The notes under the pieces were generated by a model. The model was not told the origin of the DNA and searched no databases. It was given only the letters and a program-made list of their open reading frames with translations. A stretch of 10,596 bases of DNA from Oscillospiraceae bacterium (GTDB taxonomy: Bacteria; Bacillota_A; Clostridia; Oscillospirales; CAG-272): the NCBI GenBank assembly GCA_015064425.1, contig SVSF01000060.1:1-10596 (forward strand). Reading direction: 5' to 3'. Shown here piece after piece: positions 1 through 7,378 of this stretch. Numbering within the stretch: the first letter of the stretch is position 1; each line of letters begins with the position of its first letter. The position numbers were made by a program, and so were the translations under genes.

Positions 1-1
1 C

Positions 2-394
2 AATCTCTTCGTAGCAAAGTTCCTCGGAACTCCCCCTATAAACGTTTTTGACGGAAGAATAGAAGGCTCAGATCTTTACATTGGCAAAGACTGCGTGGCA
101 AAACTTAAAAATACATCAAACGAGGAGGTTTACGTGGGAATTCGTCCCGAGGGCTTTATCCTTAATGAAGACGGTCCCCTTTGCTGCAGACCCGAAAGAG
201 TAGAGGTGATGGGCAGAGATATCAGCATCATCTCCCATAACGCCTCATGCCACAGTGAAAACGTACGCTCTATAGTCGATGCAGAAAACAGACTGAGCAT
301 TGACAGTGACGAGATAAAATTTTCACTCCGCAACTCAAAGATACACGTATTCAGCAAAGCATCTGAAAAACGCATTGACTTAAAGTTTCTTTAA
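2..394 (+). CDS. Sugar ABC transporter ATP-binding protein, C-terminal fragment (MalK/UgpC/MsmK-like)
   Basis: This is the C-terminal part of the ATPase that powers a CUT1-type carbohydrate importer at the inner face of the membrane. The frame is open from the left edge of the window, so the nucleotide-binding domain with its Walker and signature motifs lies outside. The visible ~130 residues begin with NLFVAKFLGTPPINVFDG, the usual junction between the ATPase core and the regulatory TOBE/OB-fold domain in MalK-type proteins. They continue with the conserved YVGIRPEGF element of that domain. A GTG at 95 could be mistaken for a start, but the family-typical sequence runs on upstream of it. Stop TAA is at 392-394, and the first permease starts 15 bp further on behind GGAGGT, so the genes are probably co-transcribed. 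The substrate cannot be told from this part. Confidence 0.9.
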   Translation, partial: NLFVAKFLGTPPINVFDGRIEGSDLYIGKDCVAKLKNTSNEEVYVGIRPEGFILNEDGPLCCRPERVEVMGRDISIISHNASCHSENVRSIVDAENRLSIDSDEIKFSLRNSKIHVFSKASEKRIDLKFL

Positions 395-409
395 TTAGCG
401 GAGGTAGAA

Positions 410-1303
410 ATGGACAACAAAAAATACAAAGCTCTTCTGTATTTGCTCCCCGCAATACTGTTTTTGGGCGTATTTATGGTATACCCCCTGATCGACGTAT
501 TTATATACTCTCTTGAGGAAGGGTACAACTCCGCATCCCAAACCTTTTTCGGAGTCGGTCTTTATAACTATTCCTACGTGCTTCACGACCCTTATTTTCT
601 TCAGGCTGTCAAAAACACCTTCATATTGGTCGTTATCACAGTACCGATATCAACTATAATAGCTTTGCTTATATCGGTTGCCTTAAGTTCGATCAAAAAA
701 TTGAGAGAGCTCTTTCAAACGGTTTATTTTCTGCCATACGTTACCAACACCCTGGCAGTAGGTCTTGTATTTATGATACTGTTTAAAAAGACAGCTTACA
801 GTGACGGACTTATTAATATGCTCATAAATCTCTTCGGAGGAAGCTCAGTAGACTTTATAGACGGACCGTATTGGGCAAAAATGCTAGTTTTATGCATCTA
901 TACCATTTGGGTAGTAATGCCCTTTAAGATACTGATACTGACCAGTGCCCTCGCTTCGGTAAACCGGGATTACTATAATGCCGCAAGAATAGACGGAACC
1001 TCTAAATTCAGAATATTCAGAAAGATCACTCTACCCATGATCTCCCCTATGATATTTTATCTTATAATCACGGGATTTATAGGTGCGTTCAAGGCATACA
1101 GCGATGCGGTAGCTCTTTTCGGGATCAACCTCAATGCCGCAGAAATGAATACCATAGTCGGTTATGTTTACGATATGCTCTACGGAGATAGCGGAGGATA
1201 TCCTTCTTATGCTTCAGCAGCGGCAATAATACTCTTCCTTATCGTGCTCACCATTACTACCGTAAATCTTATGGTAAGCAAAAAGCACGTGCACTATTCT
1301 TGA
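410..1303 (+). CDS. Sugar ABC transporter permease, MalF/UgpA-like
   Basis: First of two inner-membrane permease subunits forming the channel of the importer. The 297-residue protein is all helical membrane protein, with about six hydrophobic segments by eye (roughly residues 9-33, 68-94, 104-125, 157-180, 208-232 and 268-290). The EAA loop that docks on the ATPase is clear at about residues 190-209: NAARIDGTSKFRIFRKITLP, with the conserved A, DG and I-LP positions. MalF-type proteins of Gram-positive bacteria are usually 280-310 residues and lack the large periplasmic insert of E. coli MalF, which matches. The ATG has GGAGGT at 400-405 at ideal spacing. It lies 15 bp after the ATPase gene and 18 bp before the second permease, so it is part of one operon. 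Family assignment is firm; substrate is unknown. Confidence 0.95.
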   Translation: MDNKKYKALLYLLPAILFLGVFMVYPLIDVFIYSLEEGYNSASQTFFGVGLYNYSYVLHDPYFLQAVKNTFILVVITVPISTIIALLISVALSSIKKLRELFQTVYFLPYVTNTLAVGLVFMILFKKTAYSDGLINMLINLFGGSSVDFIDGPYWAKMLVLCIYTIWVVMPFKILILTSALASVNRDYYNAARIDGTSKFRIFRKITLPMISPMIFYLIITGFIGAFKAYSDAVALFGINLNAAEMNTIVGYVYDMLYGDSGGYPSYASAAAIILFLIVLTITTVNLMVSKKHVHYS

Positions 1304-1321
1304 CAAAGGGGAGGTATAAAA

Positions 1322-2197
1322 ATGCAAAAAGCAACAGATCTTGAAAAGATAGAGCGAAATGCAGAAGCAAAGCAGAAGTTACTCAAAATATTCGTATATA
1401 TTTTTCTTGTCTTGTGGGCATTTGTCGTTCTGTTCCCCTTCTATTGGATGCTGCTCAGCTCAGTCAAAAGCTACAGCGCATACAACTCGGAATACATCCC
1501 GAAGTTTTTCACACTGACACCTACTCTGCAAAACTACATAGATGCCTTTACTGCGGTACCATTAGCGAAATACTTCGTTAATACCGTTATATTTACAGTT
1601 GCCACTACGGCAATAATGCTTGTAGTTATAATTCCTGCGGCATATGCCTTTGCAAGACTTGACTTCAAAGGCAAAAATCTGCTCTTTACTCTGTTTCTTG
1701 CTCTTATGATGATACCCAACGAGCTTGTAATAATAACAAACTTTGTTACCATAACGGAGCTTGACTTAAGGAATACGTTTACGGGTCTTATCCTTCCGTC
1801 CGTAACCTCTGTGTTCTATATATATCTGCTGAAGGAAAACTTCGCGCAAATACCGGACGAGCTTTATTATGCCGCCAAGGTAGACGGCACAAGCGACCTT
1901 AAATATATGTTCAAGGTAATGATACCCATCTGTAAACCTACAATAATAACGGTTACTATATTGAAGGTAATAGAATGCTGGAACTCCTATGTATGGCCGA
2001 GACTTATTACGGATAATGAAGCATATTTTCTCGTGTCCAACGGAATACAGGAGATAAGAGAAAACGGTTTCGGAAGAGAAAACATACCCGCTATGATGGC
2101 CGCAGTCGTCGTTATATCCGTCCCTCTTATAATTATCTTCCTCATTTTCCATAAAAAGATAATGGAGGGCGTTGCAAGAGGAGGTACAAAAGGATGA
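1322..2197 (+). CDS. Sugar ABC transporter permease, MalG/UgpE-like
   Basis: Second permease subunit, expected to pair with the MalF-like protein encoded just upstream. It has 291 residues with a charged cytoplasmic N-terminus of about 22 residues, then about six membrane segments. The first is near residues 23-46 and contains the PFYWMLLSS element typical of MalG-type permeases. The EAA loop is at about residues 182-202 (YYAAKVDGTSDLKYMFKVMIP begins and ends it), with the conserved AA, DG and IP positions. The C-terminal motif region GVARGGTKG resembles the 'G(L/M)T.GAVKG' tail common in this subfamily. A GGGGAGGT site ends 6 bp before the ATG. Its stop overlaps the start of the binding-protein gene by 4 bp (ATGA, 2194-2197), which implies translational coupling. 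Confidence 0.95.
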   Translation: MQKATDLEKIERNAEAKQKLLKIFVYIFLVLWAFVVLFPFYWMLLSSVKSYSAYNSEYIPKFFTLTPTLQNYIDAFTAVPLAKYFVNTVIFTVATTAIMLVVIIPAAYAFARLDFKGKNLLFTLFLALMMIPNELVIITNFVTITELDLRNTFTGLILPSVTSVFYIYLLKENFAQIPDELYYAAKVDGTSDLKYMFKVMIPICKPTIITVTILKVIECWNSYVWPRLITDNEAYFLVSNGIQEIRENGFGRENIPAMMAAVVVISVPLIIIFLIFHKKIMEGVARGGTKG

Positions 2198-3795
2198 AAA
2201 AAATATTGAAAAAAGTATTTTCCGCCTTACTTCTTCTTTCTTTGCTTCTTCCCGTTCTCACAGGATGTCACGGCACGAAAGGAAACGAGCCCTTTGTTCT
2301 TCCCCAAGAATTTGACAGAACCAAAAACTACGAGATAAGCTTTTGGGCAAAAAACGATACCAACCAGACTCAGGTAAAGATCTATCAACAAACGATCGCC
2401 GATTTTGAAGCTATATACCCAAATATCAAAGTAAATTTACGTCTTTATACGGATTACGGTAAAATATACAATGACGTAATAACGAATATTGCCACAAATA
2501 CTACTCCCAACGTATGCATAACCTATCCCGACCATATAGCTACGTATCTCACTGGCAAAAACGTAGTAGTGCCTCTTGATGAGCTTATGGTAGATGAAAA
2601 ATTCGGGCTTGGAGGTACGGAAATAAACTTTGATGCACCAACTATGGACGAGATAGTCCCAAAGTTCCTCGGTGAATGTACTTTCGGCGGAAACTACTAT
2701 GCCCTTCCCTTTATGCGTTCCTCGGAAGCGTGTTATGTAAACAAGACCTACGTCGAAGCATTGGGCTTTACTTTGCCCGAGGTTCTTACATGGGACTTTA
2801 TCTGGGAGGTATCCGAAGCTGCCACGGCAACAGACGAAGAAGGAAACTACCTTGTAAACGGCCAAAAGGTCCTTATCCCATTCATATATAAGTCTACGGA
2901 CAATATGATGATAACCGCGTTAAAACAAAAAGATGCGGGTTATTCCACATCCGAAGGTAAGATCGAAATATTTAACGACACTACCAAAGAATTTCTCAAC
3001 GAGATTGCAGGGCATGTAAAGAACGGCGCCTTTTCTACGTTTAAAATATCAGGATATCCGGCAAACTTCCTTAATGCAGGTCAGTGTATATTCGCTATAG
3101 ACTCTACGGGAGGAGCTACGTGGATGGGCTCAAACGCTCCTCTTGTCGACATAAGCGAGGACAAGCTAGTTCAGTTTGAGACAGCAGTAATGACCGTTCC
3201 CCAGCTTGATACGGAAAATCTGCAGATGATATCTCAGGGACCGTCACTTTGCGTATTCAACAAAGCAGACCCCGGAGAGGTATTGGCATCCTGGATATTC
3301 ACACAGTATCTTTTGTCAAATAAAGTACAGATCTCCTACTCACAAACGGAAGGATACGTACCCGTTACCACAAAGGCACAGAACTCTGATGAGTATAAAG
3401 ATTATCTGTCGCGTGAGGGCGAGGATAACGATTTCTATTACGATATAAAGATCAAAGCAGCCAAGCTTGTAATAGAGAACACGGAAAATACTTTTGTTAC
3501 CCCCGTATTCAACGGCTCTGCTTCATTAAGAGATGCAGCCGGCCAGCTTATAGAGAAAGTAACCAAATCCGTAAGGCGTAAAGAGGATATCAGCGGAGAC
3601 TATATGAAGGATCTCTTTGACAACGTAAATTCTTTATATCGTCTGGATCAAAAGGGCAATACCTCTGTTGGAGACAAGTCAGATCTCGGTCCTCTTCCCG
3701 CCACTTCTCAGACTCTTTTATGGTCTATTGCGGCAATATGGATACTCATCGGCGCATACTTCGTTTTTAATTTAATAAAAAGCGAAAAAAAATGA
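2194..3795 (+). CDS. Extracellular solute-binding lipoprotein with an additional C-terminal membrane helix
   Basis: Substrate-binding subunit of the ABC importer, acting outside the membrane. The 533-residue precursor starts with a basic, hydrophobic signal peptide ending in a lipobox, LTGC, so Cys25 is the predicted lipidated residue. The region after it (KNYEISFWAKNDTNQTQ near residue 45, then DFEAIYPNIKVNLRLY) is typical of MalE/UgpB-like (SBP_bac_1) carbohydrate-binding proteins. At ~510 mature residues it is longer than the usual 400-450. Unusually, residues about 506-527 (LLWSIAAIWILIGAYFVFNL) form a strong membrane helix followed by KSEKK, giving a second anchor with a cytoplasmic positive tail. 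Start ATG overlaps the MalG stop and is preceded by GGAGG at 2180-2184. No clear terminator is seen between it and the next promoter. Sugar specificity is not readable from sequence alone. Confidence 0.93.
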   Translation: MKKILKKVFSALLLLSLLLPVLTGCHGTKGNEPFVLPQEFDRTKNYEISFWAKNDTNQTQVKIYQQTIADFEAIYPNIKVNLRLYTDYGKIYNDVITNIATNTTPNVCITYPDHIATYLTGKNVVVPLDELMVDEKFGLGGTEINFDAPTMDEIVPKFLGECTFGGNYYALPFMRSSEACYVNKTYVEALGFTLPEVLTWDFIWEVSEAATATDEEGNYLVNGQKVLIPFIYKSTDNMMITALKQKDAGYSTSEGKIEIFNDTTKEFLNEIAGHVKNGAFSTFKISGYPANFLNAGQCIFAIDSTGGATWMGSNAPLVDISEDKLVQFETAVMTVPQLDTENLQMISQGPSLCVFNKADPGEVLASWIFTQYLLSNKVQISYSQTEGYVPVTTKAQNSDEYKDYLSREGEDNDFYYDIKIKAAKLVIENTENTFVTPVFNGSASLRDAAGQLIEKVTKSVRRKEDISGDYMKDLFDNVNSLYRLDQKGNTSVGDKSDLGPLPATSQTLLWSIAAIWILIGAYFVFNLIKSEKK

Positions 3796-3804
3796 CGTAA
3801 AATA

Positions 3805-3832
3805 TTGCCTTATTTGAAAAAAGGTGTATAAT
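3805..3832 (+). promoter_or_regulatory. Promoter for the OB-fold lipoprotein gene
   Basis: TTGCCT at 3805-3810 and a consensus TATAAT at 3827-3832 are separated by 16 bp. The predicted transcript start near 3839 leaves a ~36-nt leader containing AAGGAG at 3861-3866 ahead of the ATG at 3875. The promoter sits in the 79-bp gap after the transporter operon, so the lipoprotein can be expressed independently. Confidence 0.75.
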
Positions 3833-3874
3833 GAGTATGTATAAATTTTTCATACCTAAAAAGGAGAGAAAAAA

Positions 3875-4600
3875 ATGAAAAAGGTATTGGCATTAATAAT
3901 GGCACTCGTATTCGTATTTGCTCTTGCAGCTTGCGGAGGCGAAACTAAGAATGACGCTGAGATCAATGCAAAGTCCGAAGGCGTTATGACTTACGCTGAA
4001 TATGCAGCAGCAGATCTTGAAAGCGAAGTTGTTATCGAAGCTTATGTTCAGGCTAAGCAGGGCTGGTGGGAAAAGGAAGGCGTTGGCGGAGTTGCTACCG
4101 TTTATACTCAGGATAAAGACGGCGCATATTTCCTCTATGATATGCTTTGCCCCGAAGAAGACTATGCAAAGCTTACTCCCGGTACAAAGATAAAGGTAAC
4201 CGGCTACAAGGCTGAATGGTCCGGCGAAGTTGAGATCATCGATGCATCTTTTGAGATCGTTGAAGGCGGCGCAACATACGTTGCAGAAGCTATCGACCTT
4301 ACCGATAAGCTCGGAACAGAAGAGCTCATCAACTACCAGAACCAGTATGCGACATTCAAGGGTCTTACCGTTAAGTCTCTTGCATACAAGGACAGCGAAT
4401 GGGATAAGGATATCTATCTCACAGTTACCAAGGACGGTACTGAATACAGCTTCTGCGTAGAAAACTACCTCTGCGGTCCCGACACAGACGTTTATAAGGC
4501 AGTTGCTGCTCTTAAAGAGGGCGACATTATCGACGTAACAGGTTTTGCTTACTGGTACGAAGGTATCAATACTCACGTTACAGCAGTTGAAGTAAAGTAA
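3875..4600 (+). CDS. Secreted lipoprotein with two tandem OB-fold-like domains
   Basis: A 241-residue predicted lipoprotein: signal peptide with lipobox LAAC and lipidated Cys20, then a short acidic linker. The mature part reads as two repeats of about 95-105 residues (roughly 36-132 and 133-241). Each repeat begins with a short helical-looking stretch and ends with a matching strand pattern, TPGTKIKVTGYKAEWSGEVEI in the first (positions 101-121) and KEGDIIDVTGFAYWYEGINT in the second. The G-x-x-I-x-V-x-G-x pattern is what small secreted OB-fold domains show. I cannot name a ligand or an enzymatic role; no catalytic motif is evident. Codon use differs from the neighbours: isoleucine is mostly ATC and lysine largely AAG, whereas the transporter genes favour ATA and AAA. 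Together with its near-consensus promoter, this suggests high expression. It ends at a strong terminator. Fold call is inference by eye. Confidence 0.75.
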   Translation: MKKVLALIMALVFVFALAACGGETKNDAEINAKSEGVMTYAEYAAADLESEVVIEAYVQAKQGWWEKEGVGGVATVYTQDKDGAYFLYDMLCPEEDYAKLTPGTKIKVTGYKAEWSGEVEIIDASFEIVEGGATYVAEAIDLTDKLGTEELINYQNQYATFKGLTVKSLAYKDSEWDKDIYLTVTKDGTEYSFCVENYLCGPDTDVYKAVAALKEGDIIDVTGFAYWYEGINTHVTAVEVK

Positions 4601-4601
4601 T

Positions 4602-4652
4602 ATAAATAAGAAAAGAACCGACGGCACATCCGTCGGTTCTTTTCTTATTTAT
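4602..4652. terminator. Bidirectional rho-independent terminator
   Basis: A perfect inverted repeat with 23-bp arms (4602-4624 and 4630-4652) and a 5-nt loop, CACAT. The GC-rich tip (AACCGACGG / CCGTCGGTT) is flanked by A-rich and T-rich outer arms, so each strand ends in a U-rich tract. It lies between convergent genes and serves both. The stop codon of the - strand membrane-protein gene (4649-4651) lies inside the right arm. Confidence 0.93.
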
Positions 4653-5440
4653 TTCTGTCTTCTGCTTGAAATGTATGAAGGTATATAAGGTATAGCGTGA
4701 ATTACGATATAAACCGCATATACCGCTATTACGGAAAACCAATCTGGAGTAGCCTTTCCTATAGGTGCAAATATAAAGGACTCAAGCTTAAAAAACATAT
4801 AGTCGGAGTCTATTTTAGAGAAATTCACCAGATTGGCTATTACAGATACTGCCAAAAAAGGAAGTGACGGTATTAAAAGTTCTAAAGGCTTGTTGACACC
4901 CTTAAAGCAATGATAACCCGAACAGAGCATAGTCACTGCACAGAAAAGTATTGCTCCGTGGTAAAAGAATGTGTGGAAACCCGCAAAGGAGATGCAGGAA
5001 TAGTTGCTGAGTATGGTTGCGGGATATACGTAATTTACTGCCGCGCCCACAATGCCCAGGGTACACACGTACCCGCAACCCGCACGTCTTAAAATACCCT
5101 TCCCCCATATTGCAAAAGGCATAGCATACATAAAAATGCTGCAGGGATATAGGGGGAGAACACCTCCCAGTTCTATATTAACGTTAGCTCCGCTAAGGCT
5201 TTCCCAAGCGATCTTGGTAAATTCAAGCAAGACCACAGATATCCAAATGCATGCAAATATTCTTTTTATGATCCTTTCTTCAAGCTTTGCTATCCTGATA
5301 CAAAGAAATATCAACAGAACTACGTTCAGAACGGAAAACGCAATATGTAAAGGCGTGAACATAGTTCCCGGTATCTCAGATGCAGGAGGGAGAAAATCCT
5401 TGTGCGTAAAGAAATTTTTAAAAAGGTCAGTAATACTCAA
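4649..5440 (-). CDS. YwaF/TMEM164-family polytopic membrane protein
   Basis: A predicted seven-helix membrane protein of 263 residues resembling the bacterial YwaF (TIGR02206) family, distantly related to animal TMEM164 and AIG1. Family-like signatures are VLPLYPCSIF (Cys100) and GFHTFFYHGAILF (His156, His161). From memory of the family, animal TMEM164 is reported to be an acyltransferase using a conserved Cys and His about 58 residues apart; here the spacing is 56 or 61. An acyl-transfer role in membrane lipid metabolism is therefore only an inference. An in-frame ATG at 5480-5482 would add 14 residues, but it has no Shine-Dalgarno and falls inside the promoter. The TTG at 5438-5440 has AAAAAGGAG 9 nt upstream and gives MSITDLFKNFFTHKDFLPP. 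It is divergent from the SulP gene; no operon partner is visible. Confidence 0.82.
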   Translation of the reverse strand: MSITDLFKNFFTHKDFLPPASEIPGTMFTPLHIAFSVLNVVLLIFLCIRIAKLEERIIKRIFACIWISVVLLEFTKIAWESLSGANVNIELGGVLPLYPCSIFMYAMPFAIWGKGILRRAGCGYVCTLGIVGAAVNYVYPATILSNYSCISFAGFHTFFYHGAILFCAVTMLCSGYHCFKGVNKPLELLIPSLPFLAVSVIANLVNFSKIDSDYMFFKLESFIFAPIGKATPDWFSVIAVYAVYIVIHAIPYIPSYISSRRQK

Positions 5441-5449
5441 ACTTTTGCA

Positions 5450-5458
5450 CTCCTTTTT
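5450..5458 (-). promoter_or_regulatory. Ribosome binding site fixing a TTG start
   Basis: On the - strand the sequence reads AAAAAGGAG, followed by a 9-nt spacer and TTG at 5440-5438. It is the only good Shine-Dalgarno near the beginning of the membrane-protein gene. Nothing comparable precedes the in-frame ATG at 5482. Confidence 0.8.
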
Positions 5459-5472
5459 ATTGTTATAAGAAA

Positions 5473-5481
5473 AGTATAGCA
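5473..5481 (-). promoter_or_regulatory. Extended -10 promoter for the YwaF-like gene
   Basis: The - strand reads TGCTATACT, an extended -10 element (TG-n-TATACT). The -35 region at the expected distance is poor, as is allowed for extended -10 promoters. Predicted transcript start is near 5466, upstream of the ribosome binding site at 5450-5458 and downstream of the discarded ATG. Confidence 0.6.
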
Positions 5482-5543
5482 TCTTTTTTATAAAATAGCT
5501 ATGGTTTAGTCTCTTTATTAAGAATTTTTGTTATTTTTGATAC

Positions 5544-5571
5544 TTGATATACTTAGAAAAACGAGTATAAT
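5544..5571 (+). promoter_or_regulatory. Promoter for the SulP transporter gene
   Basis: TTGATA at 5544-5549 and TATAAT at 5566-5571 with a 16-bp spacer. Predicted start near 5578 gives a ~28-nt leader with AGAAGGA at 5594-5600 ahead of the ATG at 5606. It also shows that an in-frame ATG at 5528 lies upstream of the promoter and is not the start. Confidence 0.78.
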
Positions 5572-5605
5572 AAATAGTCGGAATAAAAAGAAAAGAAGGA
5601 ATATT

Positions 5606-7246
5606 ATGAATAAGGTCTTTAAACCAAAACTGATCGATTCTCTTAAAAGCTACAGCGGTAAGCAACTGATACAGGATTTTGTGGCAGGACTTATAGTTGC
5701 CATAATCGCCCTTCCCCTATCTATCGCCCTTGCTATCGCATCGGGCGTGTCCCCCGAAAAAGGTATCTACACCGCAATAATTGCAGGCTTTGTTATCTCT
5801 CTTTTAGGAGGAAGCAAAGTAAATATATCCGGACCTACTGCGGCTTTTGCAACTATCGTCGCCGGTATCGTAGCACAGTTCGGTGTCGAAGGACTTGTTA
5901 TCGCTACGGTAATGGCAGGTATCATTCTCATTTTAATGGGTATTCTTCGTTTTGGTTCCCTTATTAAATACATACCCTGCACAATTACCACAGGTTTTAC
6001 CTTCGGTATAGCGGTCACAATAGTAATAGGTCAGATAAAAGACTTTTTGGGACTCAGTTTCCCGGAAGGTACCCACGCCGTTGAAACTATGGAAAAACTT
6101 GAAGCTGTCATAAGCTCCATCGCAACGGTGAACGTAAGTGCAATGGCGGTCGGACTTGTATGCCTCGCAATACTTATCGTGTGGCCGAAGATAAGCAAAA
6201 AGATACCCGGCTCTCTTATAGCAGTTTTAGTTGGTGTACTTATGGTAAAGCTCCTTAATATGGAAGTAAACACCATCGGAGATCTTTACAGCATCAGCAA
6301 CAAGCTTCCCTCCTTCTCTATCCCCTCTGTAAATCTTTCTCTTATAACAGAACTCATTCCCAGCGCATTCACCATCGCTATACTTGCAGGAATAGAATCC
6401 CTCCTCTCCTGCGTAGTATCTGACGGTATGATAAATGATAAGCATAATTCCAACACTGAGCTTATCGCTCAGGGTGTAGGTAATATCTGCTCAGGTCTTT
6501 TCGGCGGTATTCCCGCAACGGGTGCAATTGCAAGAACTGCCGCAAACGTTAAAAACGGCGGACGCTCTCCTATAGCAGGTATGGTACACGCCCTTATACT
6601 CCTTCTGGTTTTAGTAGTGCTTATGCCCTATGCGGCATGGATACCTATGCCCACTATTGCTGCAATACTCTTTATGGTAGCTTATAATATGAGCGAATGG
6701 AGAGGCTTTGTAAAACTTTGCCGTACCGCACCTTTAACTGATATATTAGTGCTTGTAGTAACCTTTGCTCTTACGGTAATCTTTGACCTTGTGGTTGCAA
6801 TAGCCGTAGGTATGGTCCTTGCTGTGGTATTCTTTATGAAGCATATGGCTGACAACACCAGAGTTCGCAAATGGGTACGTGACGAGAGCGGAGAAAACAG
6901 CCGTCTCAAATATATGCCTCCTTTTGTCAGCGTATTTGAAATAGACGGTCCTATGTTCTTTGCTTCTTCCGATAAATTTACGGAGCTTGATGCGGAAGAG
7001 GATACAAAAGTTCTGATACTCAGAATGCATGACGTCCCGGAGCTTGATGCTACTGCTGTAAAAAATCTCTTTGCTCTTCTTAAAATGTGCGAAGGAAAAG
7101 GTATAAAACTTTTGCTTTCCCACGTAGATGCAAGACCTTACGGGGTAATGAAACGTGCGGGTTTTGTCTCCGCATTGGGTGAGGACGGATTTGTTCCCAA
7201 TATAGATGACGCTCTTGAAAAAGCAAAAGACATACTTAAAAAATAA
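5606..7246 (+). CDS. SulP-family anion transporter with C-terminal STAS domain
   Basis: A 546-residue member of the SLC26/SulP family, an inner-membrane anion transporter (sulfate, bicarbonate or other anions, often with H+ or Na+). The membrane domain spans about residues 20-415 and has the family hallmarks. These are DFVAGLIVAIIALPLSIALA near residue 24, NISGPTAAF near 73 (anion-site region), and the block from INDKHNSNTELIAQGVGN to GIPATGAIARTAANVKNGGR (about 276-320). A cytoplasmic STAS domain follows at about 440-546. It contains VLILRMHDVPELDATAVKNL, where the DS/DSSG of anti-sigma antagonists is replaced by DATA. Length matches the usual 530-600. The ATG at 5606 is chosen because it has AGAAGGA upstream and lies just after a promoter; a longer version from 5528 would start upstream of that promoter. 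It is monocistronic, and the context does not reveal the substrate. Confidence 0.93.
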   Translation: MNKVFKPKLIDSLKSYSGKQLIQDFVAGLIVAIIALPLSIALAIASGVSPEKGIYTAIIAGFVISLLGGSKVNISGPTAAFATIVAGIVAQFGVEGLVIATVMAGIILILMGILRFGSLIKYIPCTITTGFTFGIAVTIVIGQIKDFLGLSFPEGTHAVETMEKLEAVISSIATVNVSAMAVGLVCLAILIVWPKISKKIPGSLIAVLVGVLMVKLLNMEVNTIGDLYSISNKLPSFSIPSVNLSLITELIPSAFTIAILAGIESLLSCVVSDGMINDKHNSNTELIAQGVGNICSGLFGGIPATGAIARTAANVKNGGRSPIAGMVHALILLLVLVVLMPYAAWIPMPTIAAILFMVAYNMSEWRGFVKLCRTAPLTDILVLVVTFALTVIFDLVVAIAVGMVLAVVFFMKHMADNTRVRKWVRDESGENSRLKYMPPFVSVFEIDGPMFFASSDKFTELDAEEDTKVLILRMHDVPELDATAVKNLFALLKMCEGKGIKLLLSHVDARPYGVMKRAGFVSALGEDGFVPNIDDALEKAKDILKK

Positions 7247-7250
7247 CATA

Positions 7251-7358
7251 AAAAGCGGATGCTTAATGGTTTGCACTTTGATTTAAAATATTCCAAGGCG
7301 GAGTAAATTGAATTTCAATATACCGCTAATGTGCACACCATTAAGCATCCGTTTTTTT
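7251..7358. terminator. Long structured hairpin between convergent genes, probable bidirectional terminator
   Basis: Arms at 7256-7276 and 7331-7351 pair over 15 exact bp (CGGATGCTTAATGGT and its complement), a single mismatch, then TGCAC/GTGCA. The hairpin is preceded by AAAAG and followed by seven T residues (7352-7358). The 54-nt interior is far longer than a normal terminator loop and can itself fold: GCGG at 7298-7301 with CCGC at 7323-7326, enclosing the ATTGAA/TTCAAT palindrome near 7306. It serves the SulP gene (stop 7246) and plausibly the malic enzyme gene (stop 7379). Confidence 0.7.
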
Positions 7359-7378
7359 GTTATTCTAAGTTGTTATGA

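Noticed and set aside
1766..2152. Antisense frames inside the permease and binding-protein genes
   Set aside because: Sense-strand proteins are clear family members with their own ribosome binding sites; the antisense frames are shadows with no motifs.
3893..4627. A 244-codon open frame antisense to the OB-fold lipoprotein gene
   Set aside because: It mirrors the strongly biased codons of the lipoprotein gene, crosses the terminator stem, has no ribosome binding site and encodes a cysteine-rich sequence with no recognisable domain.
5528..5605. 26-residue N-terminal extension of the SulP transporter
   Set aside because: The ATG at 5528 lies upstream of the promoter at 5544-5571 and has no ribosome binding site; the ATG at 5606 has one.
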